Shown here one piece after another: positions 1 to 5,420 of a DNA stretch of 5,420 nt. A program made the translations under genes and the position numbers. A model generated the notes under the pieces. That model saw nothing but the letters and a program-made list of their open reading frames with translations. It was not told the DNA's origin and did no database searches. The stretch lies in assembly GCA_003649745.1 (NCBI GenBank), contig QMST01000045.1, forward strand, positions 1-5,420. The letters run 5' to 3'. The DNA is from Thermoplasmata archaeon. GTDB lineage: Archaea > Thermoplasmatota > E2 > DHVEG-1 > B8-G13. How positions within the stretch are numbered: position 1 is the first letter of the stretch; each line of letters begins with the position of its first letter.

Positions 1-280
1 GTCTGGACAGCCGATCCCACTATTTGGGCTTGCTCCAGGGGCAGATGGCCGTTTCAGCAAATCCGGTAGAGACCTCAGTGCCATGGCACATCATCGCATT
101 ATCTACCGGCTGTGTCGTTTCTGTGCCTCTGCAGGGACTCTCGCCCCTACCACTTGCGTGGCTCCCTGGTCCAGAGCGAGGGAGGACTTTCCTCAGCGAC
201 CACCATGTTTAACCTTTAGATGGAAATTCTCCATCAAGGGATGTGGTCACCGTCAGCCGTCCACCTACTCCTAACCCCAC
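1..280 (-). ncRNA. rnpB: RNase P RNA (archaeal), 5' part; 3' end lies outside the window
   Basis: This is the catalytic RNA of ribonuclease P, which removes the 5' leader from tRNA precursors. On the minus strand three family signatures appear in the right order: GAGGAAAGTCC (194-184, conserved region I, 5' strand of P4), ACAGAAAC (124-117, region II/III) and GGAGCAAGCCCAAATAG (36-20, region IV). Visible helices include CCGGTAGA (109-102) with TCTACCGG (70-63), a GTGC-CATG-GCAC hairpin (89-78), and CCAC-GCAA-GTGG (161-150), a GCAA tetraloop hairpin in the P9 position. The final conserved region (ACAGAACCCGGC-like) and the 3' strand of P1 are missing because the gene runs off the left edge. 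The GC content of about 56% contrasts with the AT-rich neighbours. The 5' end near 280 is inferred from the end of GC-rich sequence and the position of the TATA box. Short plus-strand open frames here are not genes. Confidence 0.95.
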
Positions 281-303
281 AAAAAATATATTAGGATCTT
301 ATG

Positions 304-314
304 GTATAAAAGAT
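304..314 (-). promoter_or_regulatory. Putative TATA box for rnpB
   Basis: The minus strand reads TCTTTTATACC, an AT-rich TATA-like element centred near 309. That is about 27-29 bases upstream of the inferred rnpB 5' end (280-282), the usual archaeal spacing. It lies just after the stop codon of the upstream membrane-protein gene. The T6 run at 286-281, just before the RNA, could also help end transcription of that gene. Confidence 0.5.
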
Positions 315-315
315 T

Positions 316-1461
316 TTACTTCCTTCTCTGTTTTTTTAGTTTGAGCAATTGGTTGGAACCTATGCTTACAACTAGGATTAAAAAACCAGGGATGCCCAGA
401 ATATATCCTAAACCTGGGTTTATAAGCAAAACCAGAGATCTTGCTTCTTTAGCTTTTAATACACATTTGTTAAGTGAATCCTGAGAGCTTTCAAAATCAA
501 GTGTAGCTACATGGATATACATGTCTATATCAATTTTGCTTTCTATCTCGGATAAATCCATACTCCTTATATCCTCTCTAGTGTGTTTATTTCTGAACAA
601 CCCAAAAAATCTGTTTTTAATTTTATTCAGAATATCACCTAGTTTAACCCTTTCATCCTTTAGCATATCTATAAGATTTTTAGGAGTCGAATAAAAATCA
701 AATTTAATATACGCATAAACTGGATACCCTGAGGATGGTTCTAAAGCAAATCTCACAATATAGGATATGTAGAAATTGAGACCATGTAAATATATGGGCT
801 CTTTTTCTCCTCTTGCCTCCCAAATCCAGAGAGTTAATCCATTAATATCTTCTTTACCAATATTTTTCAGTTTCATTCTTACTTGAGTTTTTTCCTCGCC
901 ACCTTTAACACCATAGGATTCAGCGAAAGTATAATCTATTATATCACCCTCTCCTATAGGAGAACCAGGAATATTTGTACCTGGTACAAGAAAATATCCA
1001 TCGTTTATCCTTGAAAAGCGTAAGCTGTTCAGATGAGCGTCTATGTGCAGCCATTCTGAAATATTTAGGAAGTCAAACAATATGTTGATAGGTTTCTCAG
1101 TGTTTTTATCTAAAAGCCCCCTATATACCAAAGCTTCTTTTTTTTCACTATCAACCTTAAGTACTTTTCCTCTAATTATAGAATCATGTTTTTCATCTCC
1201 ACTAATAACTGTCCAAACCTTGGTATAACCCTCCAGATCTGTCTCAGATCCCACAGGTATTAGAAGAACATTTGGAAGGATGTAAAGGTACAGTAGGGGA
1301 ATACTTAAAAGCAAGGATACACCTATTATTATACCAATGATTCTAAAAATTTTTTTTCTTCTGATTTTTGCATTATTACCAAGACTAGTGGTGAAACCTA
1401 AGAATCTTTTAGTATATCTCTCGCTGGCTTTGACTGTTTTATCGAAAATATCTTTTAGCAT
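316..1461 (-). CDS. Two-span membrane protein, DUF3068/PorA-like (tentative)
   Basis: The 381-residue protein has a Lys/Arg-rich N-terminus, a strong membrane segment at about 39-61, a long polar region (about 62-341), a second membrane segment at about 342-368 and a basic tail (KLKKQRRK). Both ends are therefore predicted in the cytoplasm with the large middle domain outside. The layout resembles the DUF3068/PorA family: a Pro- and acid-containing stretch follows the first span (LPNVLLIPVGSETDLEG, 62-78), an 'NGLTLWIWEA' strand follows KED (204-216), and an 'EPSSGYPVY' turn lies at 241-249. This likeness comes from memory of the family, not from a search. The function is unknown. The start ATG is supported by a TATA box about 33 bases upstream. 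Only a weak GTGA matches the Shine-Dalgarno consensus, so the mRNA may have a very short leader. It lies 62 bases downstream of the transglutaminase-like lipoprotein gene, which also acts outside the membrane. Confidence 0.85.
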   Translation of the reverse strand: MLKDIFDKTVKASERYTKRFLGFTTSLGNNAKIRRKKIFRIIGIIIGVSLLLSIPLLYLYILPNVLLIPVGSETDLEGYTKVWTVISGDEKHDSIIRGKVLKVDSEKKEALVYRGLLDKNTEKPINILFDFLNISEWLHIDAHLNSLRFSRINDGYFLVPGTNIPGSPIGEGDIIDYTFAESYGVKGGEEKTQVRMKLKNIGKEDINGLTLWIWEARGEKEPIYLHGLNFYISYIVRFALEPSSGYPVYAYIKFDFYSTPKNLIDMLKDERVKLGDILNKIKNRFFGLFRNKHTREDIRSMDLSEIESKIDIDMYIHVATLDFESSQDSLNKCVLKAKEARSLVLLINPGLGYILGIPGFLILVVSIGSNQLLKLKKQRRK

Positions 1462-1490
1462 TATTTCACATTAAAATTGTTACTATTATA

Positions 1491-1506
1491 TTATATAATT
1501 TTTTCT
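1491..1506 (-). promoter_or_regulatory. BRE/TATA promoter of the two-span membrane protein gene
   Basis: The minus strand reads GAAAAAATTATATAAT, with a purine/A-rich BRE-like start followed by TTATATAA centred near 1494. Initiation about 26 bases downstream would fall near 1468-1470, leaving a leader of only about 7-9 bases before the ATG at 1461. This suggests the membrane-protein gene can be transcribed separately from the upstream lipoprotein gene. Confidence 0.55.
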
Positions 1507-1523
1507 ATATTAATAGGTGTTTC

Positions 1524-3112
1524 TTAATAAAAGTTTTCTGAAGACACAGATTCATCTACGATTTCACCATTTAACCTAACTCTGATCTTTAAAACAGTAG
1601 AGACACCATGAGGAACATTTAACTGTAAAGATATCAAAGCCTTCACATTGCTAGGAACGCTAAAAACCTTGCTTTTAACAAGGTTAAGAGGAATATTCTC
1701 ATTTGTAAAAAAAGCACCCTCCACCTGCACAATATCAGCTTTTTTACTCCCTATATTATCAACCTCAACATCAACATGTACAATATCAGTTTTACCACTT
1801 ATTATCCGCTTAGCCTGCCACTCATGTGTCAACAACGGCTTAGCTAAAATAGGGTAAACAACAGCATCGTTTCTACTACTATAATTAGATGGCGCCTTTC
1901 CCAAGGGCCAGTTTTCACCAGTGGTTTCCAAATACAAATACCTCTTCCCATTAGAGCTACTATAAAAATCCTTACCCACATATCCTATGTTTTCAAGGTG
2001 TACACCCACGCTCATATGATCTGAAAATTTTATCAGAGAAACATCATACCCTATTTCGCATAATAATGCAGCTGTTAAAATAGAGGTATCCTCGCAATCA
2101 CCCTTCTTCTCAAATAATGTCTCCATAGGATACCGAGGATACTCATCTGAGGGGGTTGTTACATTATCATTCGCATAAGGGAGACTCTGTATAAAAGACG
2201 CTATAAAATCTATCTTATCTATATCATCATCAGCTGAGTAAACCCCTTCAAGCCTGGCGCAAACTAGTTTCAAAAACTCATCATCTGTTTCATCAATAAC
2301 ATAAGAAGTATAATCACTTGTTTTAAACCTCTCTTTATGATGATAATAATTGTATAAAAAATTCAAACGCGGTATTTTTATACTATACTGACCACCATTG
2401 TACCTCCAAGTGTAACTAATAACATCAACAGTGGAATCATATGGTGTGAGAGAGGTAGAATAGTTTGCAATCTCATTGTTAAAAACATCATTTATCACAA
2501 CACCTAAAGAATGCCTACTACTGGATACATTATCAAAATACACGGGTATTTCAACATTTAAAACACCATATGGGGGAATTGAATAAGAAGAAAACAATCT
2601 TACTTTTTCTGAGATGTCATCTATACTCACAATGGCATTGTCAGGATACAACGGTGTTTTAGAATTACTTATTAACTTAACATCCAACTCTGCCAGGCAG
2701 AAGCCATCCCTGGTTTTAACCCAGCTTGTTTTATACCATGAGATAACCGCTTTACCCACTCTAATGTCAAAGCTTTTTTGAAATATTTTATTATTAAAAA
2801 CATCAAACACTTTCAATGAAAACACTCCCTCTACTGGTATCATCCTACTAAACCTGGATAGAGGTATATCAGTAGTATTCCTCCCTTTTTCGAAACTATT
2901 CTCATATAGAATTTGATCACTTGGATCATAAAACCTTAAATCAGCTCTATCTGATAAGTTGAAATTTATCTCTATCGATGGAAAACCATTTTCATCCTTT
3001 ATACTCCAACTGATTAAATAAAAAACATTTTTTCATTTATGCAACCTGAAAAAAATATAACACCATCTATCAGTAAGAAAATGAGCATCGAGATTAAAAC
3101 CTTGTTTTTCAT
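1524..3112 (-). CDS. Transglutaminase-like domain lipoprotein, interrupted by a one-base frameshift
   Basis: A frame with ATG at 2843 gives 439 residues, but it is not the full gene. The same frame is open from 3030 and reads as normal protein (SWSIKDENGFPSIEINF near its start) without an ATG, GTG or TTG. A second frame starts at ATG 3112, encodes MKNKVLISMLIFLLIDG then VIFFSGC, and stops at 3014. Adding one base near 3020-3033 joins them into about 529 residues. Numbered from M2843, residues 1-140 look like beta-sandwich modules, 185-345 like a papain-fold transglutaminase-like domain (YPMETLF...GDCEDTSIL, Cys250; HMSVGV, His276; LYLETTG, Glu306 as probable third catalytic residue), and 350-435 like a C-terminal beta-sandwich. 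The 'SGC' end of the signal suggests a lipid-anchored extracytoplasmic protein; substrate and reaction (peptidase or other) are unknown. The start overlaps the aminotransferase stop (ATGA), implying coupled translation. It may be a pseudogene, a sequencing error, or recoded. Confidence 0.85.
3014..3112 (-). other. Short 5' frame carrying the lipoprotein signal peptide of the transglutaminase-like gene
   Basis: This 32-codon frame encodes two Lys residues, a hydrophobic core (VLISMLIFLLIDGVIFF) and then SGC, a lipobox-like end, with a short polar tail before TAA. A signal peptide alone would be useless, and the following frame is an export-type domain without a signal, so this is the missing 5' end of that gene. 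The ATG shares bases with the aminotransferase TGA stop, the arrangement expected of a true operon start. Confidence 0.75.
3020..3033 (-). other. Frameshift site: A6 and T6 homopolymers
   Basis: The minus strand reads AAAAAATGTTTTTT here. Upstream the signal-peptide frame reads GAA AAA ATG TTT TTT ATT TAA. The downstream frame reads AAA AAT GTT TTT TAT TTA ATC. One added A (or T), or a -1 slip by the ribosome, restores the long frame. The A-run contains AAAAATG, which permits AAA re-pairing, but no obvious strong hairpin follows in the AT-rich sequence. An indel or sequencing error is therefore at least as likely as programmed slippage. Confidence 0.7.
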
Positions 3113-4320
3113 TTTTTCTTCATTTCTTTCTCTATAACCTTTGCTAATCTTTTAATCCCCTCTTCTATCTGCTCATTAGACGGATAGGAGAAATTAAGTC
3201 TCATTGTATTCCCACCGCTTCCATCCACATGAAATGCTTTACCATGAACATAGGCAACTTTTTCCTTTATCGCCTCTATAAACATCTTCTCCGTATCTAT
3301 ATGCTCAGGTAATGTCACCCAGGCAAACATACCACCCTCTGGTCTATTACAACTATAACCCTCTGGGAAATGCTCCTCTACACTTTTTATCATAATATCT
3401 CTCTTCGGCTTGTATATCTCAATTATTTTTAATATATGCAGATCAAGAGAACCTCTTCTTATGAACTCATAGGCTAGATGCTGTGTAAACGTATTTGTAC
3501 AAAGATCCATAGCCTGCTTCGCAATAACCATTTTTTTAATTATATCCTCATCCCCTATAACCCATGCAAGCCTAAAACCAGGTGAAAGAATCTTTGAAAA
3601 AGTAGACATGTAGAGAACATAACCCTCATCATCAAATGATTTAATTGGTTTAACTGATTCTCCATTGTATCGAAGCTTGCTATATGGATCATCCTCAATT
3701 ATAAGCAAATCATACTCCTTCGCAATGTCTAAAAGTTTTTTCCTTCTCTTCTCTGATAATACAACACCAGCAGGGTTTTGAAACGTTGGTATCACATAGA
3801 TAAACTTTGGTATCACTTCCTTTTTAAGCAATTCCTTTATTTTTTCCTCTAAAATATCTACTATTATACCATCTTTATCCAATGGTATACCAACCATGTT
3901 ACACTCATAGCTTCTAAAAGCATTCAACCCTCCTAGATAGCTTGGTAAACCCACTATGGCCGTGTCACCTGGTTCCAAAAAGATTTTACCTATGATATCC
4001 AAGGCCTGCTGAGAACCACCAGTTATTAACACATTTTCCTCTGTCGCATCTATGCCATCCTTATATGCCCTCTCAGCTAAAACCCTACGTAACTCCTTAT
4101 ACCCCTCGGTTGTTCCATATTGTAAAGCCTCCTTACCATGGTTTTTTAAAACATAGCTTGAGATATCTTGAAGTTCTTTAACTGGAAAAGTAGCAGGGTT
4201 TGGCAACCCACCTGCAAAAGAAATAATATCAGGACTCTCAGTAACTTTCAACAGCTCTCTTATCTCAGATTTTCTAAATTTTTTTGCTCTATCTGAAAAT
4301 AACCTTGAAAGATCACGCAT
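3109..4320 (-). CDS. PLP-dependent aminotransferase, class I/II (LysN/ARO8-like)
   Basis: The 403-residue protein is a complete fold-type I aminotransferase, predicted cytoplasmic. It moves an amino group between an amino acid and a 2-oxo acid through pyridoxal phosphate. Landmarks are SFAGGLPNPATFP (34-46, typical of the 2-aminoadipate/aromatic/MocR-like group), Tyr68 in LQYGTTEG, GGSQQALD (101-108, phosphate-binding region), Asn182 in FQNPAG, Asp210 and Tyr213 in IIEDDPYSKL, the Schiff-base Lys243 in STFSKILSPGFRLAW, and Arg374 in MRLNF (substrate carboxylate). All expected catalytic residues are present and the length is normal. The exact substrate cannot be fixed: 2-aminoadipate, aromatic or branched-chain amino acids are all possible. 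The start ATG is backed by AGGAGG ten bases upstream. It is the first gene of a likely operon with the transglutaminase-like lipoprotein, whose ATG overlaps its TGA. A metabolic link between the two is not evident. Confidence 0.95.
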   Translation of the reverse strand: MRDLSRLFSDRAKKFRKSEIRELLKVTESPDIISFAGGLPNPATFPVKELQDISSYVLKNHGKEALQYGTTEGYKELRRVLAERAYKDGIDATEENVLITGGSQQALDIIGKIFLEPGDTAIVGLPSYLGGLNAFRSYECNMVGIPLDKDGIIVDILEEKIKELLKKEVIPKFIYVIPTFQNPAGVVLSEKRRKKLLDIAKEYDLLIIEDDPYSKLRYNGESVKPIKSFDDEGYVLYMSTFSKILSPGFRLAWVIGDEDIIKKMVIAKQAMDLCTNTFTQHLAYEFIRRGSLDLHILKIIEIYKPKRDIMIKSVEEHFPEGYSCNRPEGGMFAWVTLPEHIDTEKMFIEAIKEKVAYVHGKAFHVDGSGGNTMRLNFSYPSNEQIEEGIKRLAKVIEKEMKKK

Positions 4321-4330
4321 CTATAAAAAA

Positions 4331-4370
4331 CCTCCTATGCCGTAGATGGGAATATATTTTGATTTTATAT
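4331..4370 (-). promoter_or_regulatory. Aminotransferase promoter and ribosome binding site
   Basis: ATATAAAAT (4370-4362, minus strand) is a TATA-like element. Initiation about 26 bases downstream would fall near 4340. That leaves a leader of about 20 bases containing a perfect AGGAGG (4336-4331) at ten-base spacing from the ATG at 4320. A second AT-rich stretch (4360-4352) would start transcription beyond the Shine-Dalgarno site, so it is less likely. Confidence 0.55.
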
Positions 4371-4383
4371 GTATATCGATTTG

Positions 4384-4391
4384 AAAAAAAA
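4384..4391 (-). terminator. Oligo-T terminator after the small acidic protein gene
   Basis: The minus strand has an uninterrupted T8 run 5 bases after the TAA stop (4399-4397) of the small gene. Archaeal RNA polymerase commonly terminates at such runs without a hairpin. It lies upstream of the aminotransferase promoter and separates the two transcription units. Confidence 0.5.
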
Positions 4392-4396
4392 GATTT

Positions 4397-4561
4397 TTAG
4401 AGTTCTCTAAAAAGATTAATATGATCTTTAAAAGCTGGCATGTTTTCAACAGTTTCAATATCTATATTAAACTCGCTTATATGATCAAAAAGTTCTTTAA
4501 TAATCTCTGAATCATTGACAAACATTTTACTCTCTACCTTGTCTATCTCGTTTTTTTCCAT
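4397..4561 (-). CDS. Small acidic protein, 54 residues, function unknown
   Basis: I do not recognise this protein. It begins MEKNEIDKVESKMF, is rich in Glu and Asp, appears mostly helical (SEIIKELFDHISEF) and ends in INLFREL, with no membrane segment or Cys motif. The frame is open further to an ATG at 4618, which would add a hydrophobic 19-residue extension. I prefer 4561 because a textbook TATA box (TTTATATA, 4609-4602) lies inside the extension. Transcription should then begin near 4580, followed by AAGGTG (4574-4569) seven bases before ATG 4561. A T8 terminator follows the stop, so it looks like a one-gene unit. If the longer form were real, it would be a 73-residue protein with an N-terminal membrane or signal segment. 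Whether it is translated is not certain. Confidence 0.6.
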   Translation of the reverse strand: MEKNEIDKVESKMFVNDSEIIKELFDHISEFNIDIETVENMPAFKDHINLFREL

Positions 4562-4568
4562 AAAAAAA

Positions 4569-4614
4569 CACCTTATACATAACAATATTAGGAGGAGGCA
4601 GTATATAAATTTTT
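4569..4614 (-). promoter_or_regulatory. BRE/TATA promoter and Shine-Dalgarno site of the small acidic protein gene
   Basis: The minus strand reads GAAAAA then TTTATATA (4609-4602), matching the archaeal BRE plus TATA consensus closely; it is the best promoter in the window. The predicted start near 4580 and AAGGTG at 4574-4569 together point to the ATG at 4561. The promoter lies just after the stop of the nicotianamine-synthase-like gene. Confidence 0.65.
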
Positions 4615-4630
4615 CCATGTTTTCATCTTG

Positions 4631-5272
4631 TTATCTAGTATTTTTGACTAATAAAATCGATTTTGAGTTACTATATGAGGGGTGAAATAAAAAATCTCTT
4701 ATACATATTTTTCCTTTAAACTCTTCTTCAAGTTTTTTTTGAAACTTCTCAGATTTCGGCAGTCTTACCACTATCCGTGCATCCTCTTTCATAGTCTCTG
4801 ATACATTTTTGAGTATCTGAAATAGATTATTTACACCCCATGATACAAAAATAACATCAAAACTATGGGCATCATATTTTGTCCCATCTGCCTGCTCAAC
4901 TCTTATACGATGCTTATCAAGCATCTTCAAAAATTTTTTTGCTTGCTCAACAGTTTTTTTATCTATATCAATACATGTAATACTGGCCCCTGTTTTTCTA
5001 TCCAAAAGAATAGAAGTCGCTGGAATAGGTCCACTACCTATATTTAACACTTTATCAGCCTGTGTAATGTTTGCTAACCTGATTTCTCCCTCCACTAGTT
5101 CCTCATAAAATGCTAGGTAGTCATCTGCAACCATTGGAAATGCCAAGGAAAGTCTCTCTATAATTATATAGGATAAATCCACAATTTTCTTCAACTTTTC
5201 TATATCAAAAAACAAGCCAAGCTTTGGTAGAATTCTTTTGAAAAAACCATCTTTTTTCCCTTTATCATCCAT
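4631..5272 (-). CDS. Nicotianamine synthase-like / SAM-dependent Rossmann-fold protein
   Basis: The 213-residue protein has a class I SAM-binding fold: motif I VLNIGSGPIPATSILL (75-90), an acidic motif II CIDIDKKT (100-107), Asp129 in EQADG and the strand FDVIFVSWG (138-146). The 'GSGPxPxTxxLL' form of motif I, the preceding helix with FYEELVEGEIRLA (55-67), and the ending 'SNSKSILLVKN' resemble archaeal nicotianamine synthases, which use the aminocarboxypropyl group of SAM rather than its methyl group. That resemblance is from memory and suggests, but does not prove, a metallophore-type reaction. An ordinary methyltransferase is the alternative. The length is somewhat short for the family and the N-terminus (1-45) is basic and helical. 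GAGGA nine bases upstream of ATG supports the start. It lies 29 bases after tRNA-His and shows no promoter of its own, so both may share a transcript. Confidence 0.88.
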   Translation of the reverse strand: MDDKGKKDGFFKRILPKLGLFFDIEKLKKIVDLSYIIIERLSLAFPMVADDYLAFYEELVEGEIRLANITQADKVLNIGSGPIPATSILLDRKTGASITCIDIDKKTVEQAKKFLKMLDKHRIRVEQADGTKYDAHSFDVIFVSWGVNNLFQILKNVSETMKEDARIVVRLPKSEKFQKKLEEEFKGKICIRDFLFHPSYSNSKSILLVKNTR

Positions 5273-5301
5273 AGTCTTTTGTCCTCTAAGTTATAGATAA
5301 G

Positions 5302-5373
5302 GGCCCGGACCGGGATTTGAACCCGAGACAGGGGATCCACAGTCCCCTATGTTACCGCTACACCATCCGGGCC
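5302..5373 (-). tRNA. tRNA-His (GTG anticodon)
   Basis: All arms fold. The acceptor is GCCCGGA/TCCGGGC. The D stem is GTGT/ACAT. The anticodon stem GGGGA/TCCCC holds the loop CTGTGGA, with anticodon GTG for histidine. The T arm carries the TTCAAAT loop. The gene encodes the extra G-1 (5373) facing C73 (5302), the identity pair of histidine tRNA. No CCA is encoded: the bases after C73 are C, T, T. There is no intron. The GC content is about 64%. Confidence 0.97.
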
Positions 5374-5404
5374 AATTTTTTAAAGAGCAAATAATTAATG
5401 AGAT

Positions 5405-5415
5405 ACTTATAATTT
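5405..5415 (-). promoter_or_regulatory. Possible TATA box for tRNA-His
   Basis: The minus strand reads AAATTATAAGT, centred near 5410, about 37 bases upstream of the tRNA. Initiation would fall near 5384 and give a leader of about 10 bases for RNase P to remove. A second AT-rich stretch (5399-5389) is nearer, so this assignment is weak. Confidence 0.35.
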
Positions 5416-5420
5416 ACCGA

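Noticed and set aside
78..89. 12-base palindrome GTGCCATGGCAC as an operator or restriction-type site
   Set aside because: It falls where RNase P RNA forms a hairpin inside an 8-base-pair helix (63-70/102-109), which explains the symmetry.
24..274. Two overlapping plus-strand open frames of 62-63 codons
   Set aside because: They lie antisense to the RNase P RNA conserved regions, and their protein sequences are low-quality reading of structured RNA with no ribosome binding site.
1043..1228. Plus-strand 61-codon open frame
   Set aside because: Antisense shadow inside the DUF3068-like membrane-protein gene, Ser/Phe/Leu-rich, with no supporting signals.
1648..1857. Plus-strand 69-codon open frame
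   Set aside because: Antisense shadow within the C-terminal part of the transglutaminase-like gene; biased Thr/Ser/Leu composition.
3014..3035. Programmed -1 ribosomal frameshifting as the preferred explanation
   Set aside because: The runs are only six bases long and no clear stimulatory hairpin follows in the AT-rich sequence, so indel or sequencing error is simpler; recoding is kept only as an alternative.
4562..4618. Hydrophobic N-terminal extension of the small protein as a membrane anchor
   Set aside because: It overlaps a near-perfect TATA box, and the Shine-Dalgarno site supports the internal ATG at 4561, so the extension is probably untranslated promoter DNA. The case is strong but not absolute.
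4865..5047. Plus-strand 60-codon open frame
   Set aside because: Antisense shadow across the SAM-binding motifs of the nicotianamine-synthase-like gene.
5290..5300. TTATCTATAA as a separate promoter for the nicotianamine-synthase-like gene
   Set aside because: Initiation about 26 bases downstream would fall inside the coding region, past the ATG, so shared transcription with tRNA-His is more likely.

Overview
The window looks like chromosomal sequence from an AT-rich archaeon. Four things support this. RNase P RNA conserved regions sit at the left edge. A tRNA-His lacks an encoded CCA end and carries an encoded G-1. TATA-box/BRE-like promoters lie at archaeal distances from gene starts. Shine-Dalgarno sites match the archaeal consensus (AGGAGG, AAGGTG). 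The RNA genes are much richer in GC (about 56% for the rnpB part and 64% for the tRNA, counted by hand) than the protein genes. A euryarchaeal or Thermoplasmatota-like relative is my best guess, but the sequence alone does not fix the clade.

Every gene is on the minus strand, so the transcription order is right to left. The order is: tRNA-His(GTG); a nicotianamine-synthase-like, SAM-binding Rossmann-fold protein; a small acidic 54-residue protein with its own TATA box and a T8 terminator; a class I/II PLP aminotransferase (LysN/ARO8-like); a transglutaminase-like lipoprotein whose start overlaps the aminotransferase stop by 4 bases (ATGA); a two-span membrane protein resembling the DUF3068/PorA family; and the 5' portion of the RNase P RNA gene, cut by the window edge. 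No gap between genes is longer than 80 bases.

The most notable observation concerns the transglutaminase-like gene. Its conventional ATG-initiated frame (2843 to 1524) lacks any export signal. The same frame stays open and protein-like upstream to 3030. A separate short frame, beginning exactly at the ATGA overlap (3112), encodes a lipoprotein signal peptide ending in a Cys. The two frames join if one base is added near an A6 (minus strand 3033-3028) or T6 (3025-3020) run. The gene is therefore about 529 codons long and is interrupted by an indel, a sequencing error, or a -1 recoding site.

Functionally, the right half may make a small metabolite (a nicotianamine-like or opine-type product is possible but unproven) and handle amino acids. 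The left half encodes two surface or membrane proteins. I see no CRISPR array, insertion sequence, toxin-antitoxin pair or defence system, and no convincing new multi-gene system.
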